Below are positions 6,547 through 13,726 of a DNA stretch of 14,699 nucleotides, piece after piece. Origin of the DNA: Methylophaga sp. GTDB taxonomy: Bacteria; Pseudomonadota; Gammaproteobacteria; Nitrosococcales; Methylophagaceae. The stretch spans positions 1 to 14,699 of the forward strand of contig WTAY01000135.1 of the NCBI GenBank assembly GCA_013139345.1, in the 5' to 3' direction. The notes beneath the pieces were generated by a model that did not search any database, was not told the DNA's origin, and worked only from the letters and a program-made list of their open reading frames with translations. Position 1 is the stretch's first letter. Every line of letters begins with the position of its first letter. Both the position numbers and the translations under genes were made by a program.

Positions 6547-6741
6547 ATACCCAAACTACTTGAATATGCAGGTATCAGCAAGAGAAGAAGCCATACTATT
6601 CTCTTGCCCGATGGGAGCTTATCCCGCACGCAATAACCGCGTTGTAATGCTTAACAAGGACTGGTCATTGTCTGCACATTACGCCTTGTTCTAGCGTGTG
6701 GGATAAACTCTGAAATCTGCATATTCAAGTAGTTTGGGTAT
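6547..6741. repeat. 195-bp palindromic intergenic element (MITE/ERIC-like)
   Basis: The ends 6547-6571 and 6717-6741 are perfect 25-base inverted repeats beginning ATACCCAAACTACTTG and ending in its complement. Inside are a hairpin with a 9-bp perfect stem (6578-6586 with 6599-6607), a long helix (6615-6631 with 6694-6710, 15 of 17 Watson-Crick pairs plus a G-U) and a 7-bp stem (6653-6659 with 6684-6690). It encodes no protein. The TA next to CCCAAAC at each end would fit TA-targeting insertion, though TA is too short to prove it. From memory, enterobacterial and Vibrio genomes carry dispersed palindromes with very similar TACCCAAA-type ends, so this is probably one copy of a family. Confidence 0.8.
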
Positions 6742-6742
6742 G

Positions 6743-6773
6743 GAGATACCGCTTCGGCGGTATTTCTGTTTTT
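6743..6773 (+). terminator. Rho-independent terminator before tsaC
   Basis: A 10-bp stem (6743-6752 with 6757-6766; one G-U pair, the inner 7 bp perfect) closed by a TTCG tetraloop is followed by TGTTTTT. It is oriented to stop plus-strand transcripts, including those of purD-prk passing through the palindromic element. It ends one base before the tsaC ribosome binding site, so it may also lie within the tsaC leader. Confidence 0.8.
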
Positions 6774-6787
6774 GGAGCTAAAAAATA

Positions 6788-7336
6788 ATGAGTAATTGGC
6801 GAATAAGACAAGCAGTAACCGCATTAAATCATGGTGGTGTAATTGCTTATCCAACCGAAGCTGTCTATGGTTTGGGCTGTGATCCTTGGAATGTTCACGC
6901 TGTAAAGCGGTTATTAGATATCAAACAACGGTCGTGGTTGAAAGGTTTGATTATTGTTGCAGCTGATTTTAATCAGTTACAAGATTTTATTGCCCCAGTC
7001 TCAGCAGAGACCTTAAAAGAACTGGAAGCAACATGGCCCGGTCCAGTAACATGGTTATTGCCAGTGAACACTAACTTGCCAGCATATCTATCAGGGTTCC
7101 ATGACACCATTGCAGTGAGAGTGACGGCCCATAAACAAACTGCTGAACTATGTCGAGAGTTTGGTGGAGCCATTGTCTCAACAAGTGCGAACATGGCAGG
7201 TGCAAAGCCTGCTAAAACAATACGTCAGTGTCGTTGGAATATGGCACATATTGATGCAATCGTACCGGGACAATGTTCTGGTTCAACTCAGCCAACAGAA
7301 ATTAGAGACGCACAAACAGGAGAAAGGCTACGATGA
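6788..7336 (+). CDS. tsaC: Threonylcarbamoyl-AMP synthase
   Basis: A 182-residue single-domain YrdC/Sua5 protein that makes threonylcarbamoyl-adenylate from threonine, bicarbonate and ATP, the first step of the t6A37 modification of ANN-decoding tRNAs; TsaBDE would complete it. YPTEAVYGLGCDP (21-33), LDIKQRSWLKGL (43-54) and STSAN (131-135) are the substrate- and ATP-binding segments, followed by the usual C-terminal EIRDAQTGE. It lacks the Sua5 extension, and its size is that of E. coli TsaC (190). GGAG lies 10 bases before the ATG. The TGA overlaps the hemF ATG (ATGA), so the two are translationally coupled. No promoter fits between the terminator hairpin and the start, so transcription must begin upstream of the hairpin or very close to the gene. 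Confidence 0.95.
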   Translation: MSNWRIRQAVTALNHGGVIAYPTEAVYGLGCDPWNVHAVKRLLDIKQRSWLKGLIIVAADFNQLQDFIAPVSAETLKELEATWPGPVTWLLPVNTNLPAYLSGFHDTIAVRVTAHKQTAELCREFGGAIVSTSANMAGAKPAKTIRQCRWNMAHIDAIVPGQCSGSTQPTEIRDAQTGERLR

Positions 7337-8253
7337 GCCAGCCTGACATTCAAGCTGTTCGAGCTTATTTTATGGAGCTGCAAGACCGAATCTGCCAACA
7401 GATAGAAGTTGAAGATGGTGGAGAAAAATTTGTTGAAGATGAATGGCAACGTGAAGGTTCGGGTGGTGGCGGTGGTCGCACTCGTGTTTTAACAAATGGT
7501 GCAGTATTTGAACAAGGTGGTGTTAATTTTTCACAAGTAACAGGTGATAGTTTGCCGCCCTCTGCAACGGCAAGTCGACCAGAGTTAGCGGGGCGTAGCT
7601 TTGAGGCTTTAGGCGTATCTTTAGTGATTCATCCCCATAATCCTTATGTGCCAACATCACATGCAAATGTTCGCTTTTTTATTGCTGAAAAAGAAGGCGA
7701 AGAACCTATTTGGTGGTTTGGTGGTGGTTATGATCTAACACCTTATTATGGTAATGAAGAAGACGTTATTGCTTGGCATCAAACAGCCAAACACGCCTGT
7801 GACCCTTTTGGTGACACTGTTTATGTCGACTATAAAAAATGGTGTGATGACTATTTCTTTTTAAAGCATCGTAACGAGCCACGAGGTGTCGGTGGTTTGT
7901 TTTTTGATGACTTAAATGAAGGCGGCTTTGAACACTGCTTTAATTTGATGAAAAGTGTGGGCGATAGTTATACTCAGGCCTACTTACCGATTGTTAAAAA
8001 ACGAAAAAATATTGAATTTGGTGAGCGCGAACGAGATTTTCAACTTTATCGTCGAGGTCGTTACGTTGAGTTCAATCTTGTGTATGATAGGGGCACTTTA
8101 TTTGGGCTTCAATCTGGTGGTCGTACAGAATCTATATTAATGTCATTACCGCCATTAGTTAAATGGCAATATAATTGGCAACCAGAAGCAGGAACCCCTG
8201 AAGATGAGTTATATCAACAATTTCTTAAACCACGTAATTGGCTAAATTTATAA
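7333..8253 (+). CDS. hemF: Oxygen-dependent coproporphyrinogen III oxidase
   Basis: A 306-residue cytoplasmic enzyme (E. coli HemF 299) oxidatively decarboxylating coproporphyrinogen III to protoporphyrinogen IX with O2. The family blocks are all present: HPHNPYVPTSHANVRFF (100-116), WWFGGGYDLTPYY (127-139), WCDDYFFLKHRNEPRG (170-185), FGERERDFQLYRRGRYVEFN (229-248) and GLQSGGRTESILMSLPP (258-274). The four histidines that match E. coli His96, 106, 145 and 175 are at 100, 110, 149 and 179. AGGAG (7318-7322) sits inside the end of tsaC, and the start overlaps the tsaC stop by four bases. In several gammaproteobacteria aroE follows hemF; here the next gene is a cold-shock-domain ORF whose ATG overlaps the hemF TAA. 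Confidence 0.97.
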   Translation: MSQPDIQAVRAYFMELQDRICQQIEVEDGGEKFVEDEWQREGSGGGGGRTRVLTNGAVFEQGGVNFSQVTGDSLPPSATASRPELAGRSFEALGVSLVIHPHNPYVPTSHANVRFFIAEKEGEEPIWWFGGGYDLTPYYGNEEDVIAWHQTAKHACDPFGDTVYVDYKKWCDDYFFLKHRNEPRGVGGLFFDDLNEGGFEHCFNLMKSVGDSYTQAYLPIVKKRKNIEFGERERDFQLYRRGRYVEFNLVYDRGTLFGLQSGGRTESILMSLPPLVKWQYNWQPEAGTPEDELYQQFLKPRNWLNL

Positions 8254-8564
8254 TGAAAGAAAAAAGACTAAAAGGAACGATCAAGTACTGGAATGGTAGA
8301 AAAGGATTTGGCTTCATTGATCCTGATGCTGGAGACAAGCAAATATTTGTTCATATTAAAGCGTTTACTGTTCGTAAAGGAAAACCTGTAATTGGCCAAG
8401 AAGTCACTTATACATTGTCTGAAGATGAACAAGGTCGAGCGCGTGCAGATAATGTATTGAATGCTGAAGACGATACTGCAGCAGAAAGATCATCATCATC
8501 GGCAATGATGATTGTCGGTATTACTGTTGTTGTTATCGCGGTATCTATATATTTGTGGGCTTAG
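8253..8564 (+). CDS. Cold-shock-domain protein with C-terminal membrane segment
   Basis: A 103-residue protein. Residues 5-69 form an OB-fold cold-shock domain with RNP-1 KGFGFI (17-22) and RNP-2 IFVHI (31-35), so it should bind single-stranded RNA or DNA. A short acidic/serine linker leads to one hydrophobic segment (84-102, MMIVGITVVVIAVSIYLWA) ending at the stop. The ATG at 8253 overlaps the hemF stop as TAATG, without a clear Shine-Dalgarno, indicating coupled translation; a TTG five codons upstream is unlikely. In related bacteria this domain is commonly the N-terminal part of a single protein continuing into DUF1294. Here DUF1294 is in another reading frame starting 10 bases before this stop, so this is either a naturally split gene, a frameshift mutation or a sequence error. 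Confidence 0.8.
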   Translation: MKEKRLKGTIKYWNGRKGFGFIDPDAGDKQIFVHIKAFTVRKGKPVIGQEVTYTLSEDEQGRARADNVLNAEDDTAAERSSSSAMMIVGITVVVIAVSIYLWA

Positions 8565-8866
8565 TTTTAGCAACTTATATTGCTTTAAGTGCCATCACAT
8601 TTATTTTATATGCAGTAGATAAATCGGCAGCCAGAAATAACAAACATCGAATACCTGAAAGAACACTCCACCTAATGTCATTGTTAGGTGGATGGCCAGG
8701 AGCACTATTGGCTCAGCAAATCTTTCGTCATAAAACGAAGAAGCAGCCTTTCCGAGTTGTTTTTTGGATGACGGTGATCGTGAATGTAAGCACCATTTTG
8801 TTCTTTATCGCACCATCATTCCCATCACGTTTAGAGGGAATAATGATGCAATTGAAACTTACTTAG
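8555..8866 (+). CDS. DUF1294 integral membrane protein (C-terminal half of a CSD-DUF1294 protein)
   Basis: A 103-residue membrane protein of unknown function. It has hydrophobic segments at about 3-20, 38-56 and 68-87 and the DUF1294 core YAVDKSAARNNKHRIPE (19-35), LGGWPGALLAQQIFRHKT (44-61) and FRVVFW (66-71). The only nearby start is a GTG at 8555, inside the cold-shock gene, overlapping it by 10 bases in the -1 frame; no convincing Shine-Dalgarno is present, so expression would depend on coupling, re-initiation or frameshifting. Its stop codon (8864-8866) overlaps the stop of the convergent prfA (8863-8865). The intact, well-conserved core argues against long-standing decay. Confidence 0.75.
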   Translation: MGLVLATYIALSAITFILYAVDKSAARNNKHRIPERTLHLMSLLGGWPGALLAQQIFRHKTKKQPFRVVFWMTVIVNVSTILFFIAPSFPSRLEGIMMQLKLT

Positions 8867-9951
8867 CTGTCATTCGCTAAAGAAGCCAATTGATCAGCCT
8901 GATATTCATTAATCAATGGCTCAATCACTTGCTCAAGATCTCCGCCCATGATTTCAGCTAATTTATACAAGGTAAGGTTAATTCGGTGATCCGTCATACG
9001 ACCTTGAGGGTAGTTATAGGTACGAATTCGCTCACTTCTATCGCCACTTCCCACCTGTAATTTACGTGTTTCAGCTTGTTCTGAATCAATCTTTTCTTGT
9101 TGTTCTGCCATAATTCGCGACTGTAAAACTGACATCGCTTGAGCACGATTTTTATGCTGAGAACGTTGCTCCTGACATTCAACAACAATACCGGTCGGTA
9201 AATGCGTAATTCGAATTGCTGAATCTGTTTTATTAACATGCTGACCACCGGCACCTGAGGCACGGAAGGTATCAACACGTAAATCAGAAGGGTTGATATC
9301 AATTTGGTCAAGCTCATCTGCTTCGGGCATGATCGCGACTGTACATGCCGAGGTATGTACACGACCTTGTGATTCCGTTTCGGGAACACGTTGCACTCGA
9401 TGACCGCCGGATTCAAACTTTAAGCGTGAATAAGCACCTTCACCAACAATACGCAGAATGACTTCTTTATAACCACCCACTTCGCTTTCTTGTAGGTTAA
9501 TCACTTCAACACCCCAACGACGACCTTCAGCATAGCGGCTATACATTCGGTATAAATCGCCTGCAAATAATGCGGCCTCATCGCCACCGGCACCAGCTCT
9601 AATTTCTAAGAATAGGTTGCGTTGGTCATTAGGATCTTTAGGAAGAAGTAGTTTTTGCAGTGTGAGTTCTAATTCTTCTTCATTTGCTTGTGCATCAGCT
9701 AACTCTTCTTTAGCCATTTCACGCATTTCTTTGTCTTCTTCTTTGAGCATGGCTTTCGCATCCTCAATCGCTATAAGGTTGTTTTTATAGCTAATGAAGT
9801 TAACAACGAGGGGCTGTAATTGAGCATATTCTTGTGATAATTCCCGAAACTTATTTTGATCGGCCATTGTTTCTGGCTCTGCTAATAAGCCTGCAATTTC
9901 TTCGTGGCGTTCAATTAATGTTTCTAACTTATGCTTTATAGACTCTTTCAC
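8863..9951 (-). CDS. prfA: Peptide chain release factor 1
   Basis: A 362-residue class I release factor that reads UAA and UAG in the ribosomal A site and triggers peptidyl-tRNA hydrolysis. The stop-codon recognition tripeptide is PET (190-192) in RVPETESQGR, the RF1 PxT form and not the RF2 SPF. The catalytic loop is SGAGGQHVNKTDSA (232-245) with the GGQ at 235-237, whose glutamine is normally methylated by PrmC. Length is that of E. coli RF1 (360). The start is GTG at 9951, 14 bases after the hemA stop, with a partial AAGGG Shine-Dalgarno overlapping that stop, so hemA-prfA are one transcript. The usual next gene, prmC, is missing here because the convergent DUF1294 gene abuts the stop codon. 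Confidence 0.97.
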   Translation of the reverse strand: MKESIKHKLETLIERHEEIAGLLAEPETMADQNKFRELSQEYAQLQPLVVNFISYKNNLIAIEDAKAMLKEEDKEMREMAKEELADAQANEEELELTLQKLLLPKDPNDQRNLFLEIRAGAGGDEAALFAGDLYRMYSRYAEGRRWGVEVINLQESEVGGYKEVILRIVGEGAYSRLKFESGGHRVQRVPETESQGRVHTSACTVAIMPEADELDQIDINPSDLRVDTFRASGAGGQHVNKTDSAIRITHLPTGIVVECQEQRSQHKNRAQAMSVLQSRIMAEQQEKIDSEQAETRKLQVGSGDRSERIRTYNYPQGRMTDHRINLTLYKLAEIMGGDLEQVIEPLINEYQADQLASLANDS

Positions 9952-9965
9952 GGTGTAAGCTACCC

Positions 9966-11219
9966 TTAATCCTTGATATTAAAGAGGCTACGTGCCGCTT
10001 CAATCAGGTTGTTATCAGTATTAAAGCCAGATTGACGTAGTTGTCGACTCGGCTCATGTAGTAATTTTTTTGTTAGTGTTCGAGCAAGGTCATTGAGAAT
10101 TTGATCGGCAGGAACACCTTGTTCAAGTTGTTTTAATGACTTCTCTAGTAAGTGATTACTTTCTTCTTCTGCACGCTCACGTATTGCCTTTATCACTGGG
10201 ACAGCATCTTGAGTACGTAGCCAGCCGATAAAATGCTCGACCTGACTATCAATGATCTCTTCAGCTTGAAGGGCTGCATCTCGTCGAGATTGTAAGTTCT
10301 CTTCAATAATATCGTGCAAATCATCCACACAGTAGAGGTAAACATCTTCTAGTGTGCCAACTTCTGGTTCAATATCACGTGGCACTGCAATATCAACCAT
10401 AAACATAGGTTTGCGTTTACGTTGTTTGAGTGCGCGCTCTACAGAACCCTTTCCCAATATCGGTAACTGACTCGCCGTGGAGCTCATCACAATATCGGCT
10501 TCTGCTAAATGATTTGGCATTTCACTTAAGCTGATGGCAAAACCGTTGACTTGCTCAGCCAAGGTGTGCGCCCGCTCAATAGTCCGGTTGGCAATGATTA
10601 TTTGACCTACACCATTGTCATGGAGATGACGTGCCGCTAATTCAATTGTTTCACCTGCACCTATTAATAGGGCCGTTGAATCAGCAAGGTTTGAGAAAAT
10701 TTGTTTTGCTAGACTGACTGCCGCAAAGGCAACAGAAACGGGACTGCTGCCAATAGCAGTATCAGTGCGGACTTGTTTAGCAACCGTGAACGAATGCTGA
10801 AATAAGCGACCTAATGATTTGCCGACAGTCTTGGCATGCAGTGCTTGGCTATAGGCTGTTTTTATTTGACCTAAAATTTGTGGTTCACCGAGCACCATTG
10901 AGTCTAAGCCACAGCTAACGCGTAATAAGTGGCGAATAACATCATGATCTTGGTGACGATAGATAAATTCGTTTAGTGAACCAGCTGATTGTTTGTGAAA
11001 ATCATGCAACCATTCGCAGACATTATCTTCATGATCATCTGCAATATGACAATAAACTTCTGTGCGATTACAGGTTGAAATAATAACGGACTCTACAACT
11101 CCGGAGCACTGCTGTAGAGAAGCCAACGCAACAGGAAGAACCTCTGCGTTAAAGGCGAGTTGTTCCCGAATATGGACGGGTGCAGTAGTGTGGTTTATGC
11201 CGTAGGCGACAAGTTGCAT
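9966..11219 (-). CDS. hemA: Glutamyl-tRNA reductase
   Basis: A 417-residue enzyme of the C5 pathway: it reduces glutamyl-tRNA(Glu) with NADPH to glutamate-1-semialdehyde, the first committed step to heme. GINHTTAPVHIREQLAF (7-23), the nucleophile Cys50 in STCNRTEVYC, GLDSMVLGEPQILGQIK (104-120), the NADPH-binding GAGE (187-190) with ANRT (210-213), and a C-terminal dimerisation helix region (from about 310) are all present. Length matches E. coli HemA (418). The start ATG at 11219 has no clear Shine-Dalgarno. It heads hemA-prfA and diverges from the TPR lipoprotein gene, as in Pseudomonas. Its product is consumed by HemL (not in the window) and the pathway later uses HemF or HemN encoded nearby. 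Confidence 0.97.
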   Translation of the reverse strand: MQLVAYGINHTTAPVHIREQLAFNAEVLPVALASLQQCSGVVESVIISTCNRTEVYCHIADDHEDNVCEWLHDFHKQSAGSLNEFIYRHQDHDVIRHLLRVSCGLDSMVLGEPQILGQIKTAYSQALHAKTVGKSLGRLFQHSFTVAKQVRTDTAIGSSPVSVAFAAVSLAKQIFSNLADSTALLIGAGETIELAARHLHDNGVGQIIIANRTIERAHTLAEQVNGFAISLSEMPNHLAEADIVMSSTASQLPILGKGSVERALKQRKRKPMFMVDIAVPRDIEPEVGTLEDVYLYCVDDLHDIIEENLQSRRDAALQAEEIIDSQVEHFIGWLRTQDAVPVIKAIRERAEEESNHLLEKSLKQLEQGVPADQILNDLARTLTKKLLHEPSRQLRQSGFNTDNNLIEAARSLFNIKD

Positions 11220-11346
11220 AGTTATTGGTGATAAGTCGTCGTTAAAATGCTGGTAAACTCTACAGCGATTATTAAAATTATTATTGTCAGATTGTTCATG
11301 ACTAATGGGCTATTCTAACAAAATCAGTCGTTCAGGTTGTTTTATT
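11220..11346. promoter_or_regulatory. Divergent promoter region, hemA / TPR-lolB-ispE
   Basis: This 127-base gap must carry promoters in both directions. It is AT-rich. On the minus strand TTTACC and TTATCA are 17 bases apart close to hemA, a weak match that would leave a very short leader. On the plus strand TATTCT (11311-11316) is a possible -10 without a well-spaced -35. I cannot place either start site firmly. Confidence 0.4.
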
Positions 11347-13119
11347 ATGGATTTATCGTTTGTAGGGTGGAAAAGTGTGTACGATTTAGCTCGGAAAAAG
11401 CTTGTCTTTGGTGCCGTTGCATTATTATCTGCATGTGCCGCAACACCTGTTGTTGTCGAGCAAAATAGCGCTACAGTCCCGCCTGAAGAGATTGAAAAAG
11501 TAGAATCTGTTCCTGAGACTGTTGAACCGTTACCCCTGACATCTGAGTTGGTCTATTACATCCTAATGGCTGAAGTTGCTGGCCAACGAGGCGAAATCGG
11601 TGTCGCAGCAGAACTCTATAATAAAGCCGCACAGACTGCTGATTCAGTTGCAGTAGCGGGACGCTCAACGCAAGTGGCGAACTTTACCCGAGATAAAACA
11701 CGGATTAATCGTGCATTAAAACGCTGGATTGAGGTCGCTCCAAACGATGCGGATGTGTATATCATGCAAGTGCCTTTCCAAATGATGGAAGGAGATTTTG
11801 ATGCGGTAGTGAAGTCGATTGATACTGCGCTTGGTTTGGCTCCTGAGAAAGTATCACAATTCTTGGCGCAAGTTGCAGATAACTTGAGCGAGTTAGCAAG
11901 ACCGGTTCAAGGTTTAGCTGTACTGCAAGAGTTGGCCTTATATAAGCAAAGTAATCTCGACGTTTTGTATGTTTATGCTCGATTAGCTGCGTTTTATAAG
12001 CAGTATAGTGATGCTTTACCGGCTGTTAATGCTGTACTTGAACAAGATGCTGAGCGTGAAGATGCGCTTGTTTTGAAAGCGGAAATTTTGCAACGTTTAG
12101 GTCGCGGCTCAGATGCAATGGCGTTACTTAAAGAGCAAGCGGCGCAAGATGAGGCAAGCGAAGCACTGTTATTCGCCTATGCAAAATTATTAGGTGAAAA
12201 TAGTAAAACAGCAGAAGCGCGGACTATTTTTGAGAGGCTTCATTCAGAAAGTCCTAAAAATGAAGAAATATTGTTTGCTTTAGGGCTGTTAGCTTTAGAG
12301 GTAAAAGATGGCAATCAGGCCAAACATTATTTTAACCAACTGGTTACTCTAGGTGATGGCGGTAAGCAAGCATCCTATTTTATGGGGCTTTCGGAAGAGT
12401 TAAATAAGAATGTCGATGCTGCTTTGATTTGGTTTGCCTCTGTTCCTGCCGACAGTTCACGCTTTCAATCGGCACAATCTCGCTATGTTAACTTGCTTGC
12501 AGATAATGGACAGTTAGATAAAGCACGGTTACATCTAAAGTTATTACGTAAAGAGCAACCGAAACAGGCGGTTCAATACTATATATTTGAAGCCTCCTTC
12601 TTGAGAGAGCGGCAACAAAATCAGGCGGCGTTTGATTTATACAGTGAGGCATTGAAAAGTACGCCAAAGAATATTGAATTATTGTATGGTCGTGCGATGA
12701 CCGCGGAGTCTCTTCACCGTTTAAATTTATTAGAAGATGACTTGAAACAAATATTAGACATTAATCCTAACAATGATGTGGCGCTGAATGCACTAGGATA
12801 TACACTGACAGATCGAACCGATCGCCATCAAGAAGCGCTTGTGTTAATTGAAAAAGCGTTAAGTTTGAAGCCAGATGATCCCTTTTATTTAGATAGTTTG
12901 GGTTGGGTGTATTATCGTTTGGGTAATTTAGAGGCTGCGGTACGTTATTTAAAACAGGCCGTTGAATTACAAGATGATGTTGAGTTTTTGGCTCACTTGG
13001 GTGAAGTGCTATGGCAACAAGGAAGGCATGCGAAAGCGAAGATAATATGGCAACAAGGTTTAAAACAAACAAAAGAAAATGAGTTGTTAAATGACACCAT
13101 GCGACGATTTGGTGAATAA
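11347..13119 (+). CDS. Tetratricopeptide-repeat lipoprotein
   Basis: A protein of 590 residues from this start, predicted to be exported and lipidated: ARKKLVFGAVALLSAC is a positively charged, hydrophobic signal ending in lipobox LSAC (Cys30). A proline/glutamate-rich linker follows, then helical repeats; clear TPR units begin near residues 440, 474, 509 and 542, with typical residues in NALGY, DSLGWVYYRLGNLEAAVRYL and LGEVLWQQGRHAKA. It matches in position the TPR protein between hemA and lolB of Pseudomonas. Function is not established; an outer-membrane scaffold role is inferred. Start choice is open: ATG 11347 has only AGG upstream; GTG 11377 has AGGG 9 bases before it and gives a more typical 20-residue signal peptide; ATG 11305 gives an unlikely long n-region. 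lolB begins one base after the stop. Confidence 0.88.
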   Translation: MDLSFVGWKSVYDLARKKLVFGAVALLSACAATPVVVEQNSATVPPEEIEKVESVPETVEPLPLTSELVYYILMAEVAGQRGEIGVAAELYNKAAQTADSVAVAGRSTQVANFTRDKTRINRALKRWIEVAPNDADVYIMQVPFQMMEGDFDAVVKSIDTALGLAPEKVSQFLAQVADNLSELARPVQGLAVLQELALYKQSNLDVLYVYARLAAFYKQYSDALPAVNAVLEQDAEREDALVLKAEILQRLGRGSDAMALLKEQAAQDEASEALLFAYAKLLGENSKTAEARTIFERLHSESPKNEEILFALGLLALEVKDGNQAKHYFNQLVTLGDGGKQASYFMGLSEELNKNVDAALIWFASVPADSSRFQSAQSRYVNLLADNGQLDKARLHLKLLRKEQPKQAVQYYIFEASFLRERQQNQAAFDLYSEALKSTPKNIELLYGRAMTAESLHRLNLLEDDLKQILDINPNNDVALNALGYTLTDRTDRHQEALVLIEKALSLKPDDPFYLDSLGWVYYRLGNLEAAVRYLKQAVELQDDVEFLAHLGEVLWQQGRHAKAKIIWQQGLKQTKENELLNDTMRRFGE

Positions 13120-13120
13120 A

Positions 13121-13726
13121 ATGTTCCGCAGTATTTTTGTTATTGGCTTCATTCTTATTTCAACAGTTGCCTGTGTTCCTGTGTGGCAAACAAAGCCAAA
13201 TGTCAGTCCAGAATCATTATTTGAGACACGGTATAAGGAGTTAACCCAGCTTGAACAATGGAAAATAAAAGGTCGAACAGTTATTACTCAAGGTAGAGAG
13301 GCCTGGAATGTAGGGCTGCGCTGGCAAGAAGATCGAGGTGTATACCAAATCAAATTAGAAGGGCCTTTTTCTCAAGGTGGCGTAAGCTTAGAAGGTGAAA
13401 ATGGACACGTTGTGCTAACGATGGCAGATGGTGAAAAGCTATCGGCGACCAATCCAGAAGGATTACTATTAGAAGCCGTTGGCTGGAACTTGCCTGTTAG
13501 CGCGTTGCGAGATTGGATAAAAGGTATTCCATATAGTAAGGAGGCATTTGAGTCTGTTAGTTATGATGATAAAGGTCGGATTACATTTCTAGTCCAACAG
13601 GGGTGGAATGTTGAATTCTTGCGTTATGTGCCATTTCAAACATATTCAATGCCATCAAAGGTCTTTATTAAACATCCTGACTTGAGTCTTCGCTTAGTCA
13701 TCACTAGTTGGAATGATCTTAAATGA
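13121..13726 (+). CDS. lolB: Outer-membrane lipoprotein receptor LolB
   Basis: A 201-residue lipoprotein that takes lipoproteins from the periplasmic carrier LolA and inserts them in the inner leaflet of the outer membrane. The signal peptide (MFRSIFVIGFILISTVAC) ends in a slightly unusual lipobox, TVAC, with Cys18 as lipidation site. The mature part shows LolB family blocks: WKIKGRTVI, LRWQED, IKLEGPFSQGGVSLEG and GWNLPVSALRDWIKGIP. Length fits the family (E. coli 207 precursor). The ATG at 13121 lies one base after the TPR gene stop and has GGTG 6 bases upstream; an in-frame GTG at 13112, overlapping the TPR gene, would add three residues. The TGA overlaps the ispE ATG (ATGA), so the three genes are tightly coupled. 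lolB-ispE adjacency is widely conserved. Confidence 0.95.
   Translation: MFRSIFVIGFILISTVACVPVWQTKPNVSPESLFETRYKELTQLEQWKIKGRTVITQGREAWNVGLRWQEDRGVYQIKLEGPFSQGGVSLEGENGHVVLTMADGEKLSATNPEGLLLEAVGWNLPVSALRDWIKGIPYSKEAFESVSYDDKGRITFLVQQGWNVEFLRYVPFQTYSMPSKVFIKHPDLSLRLVITSWNDLK

Noticed and set aside
6651..6854. Minus-strand 67-residue frame over the palindromic element
   Set aside because: It covers the inverted repeat, the terminator and the start of tsaC, and its sequence looks like chance translation of these.
8994..9416. 140-residue frame antisense in register to prfA coding strand (same strand, other frame)
   Set aside because: It lies wholly within prfA, which is full length with all motifs; a shadow frame.
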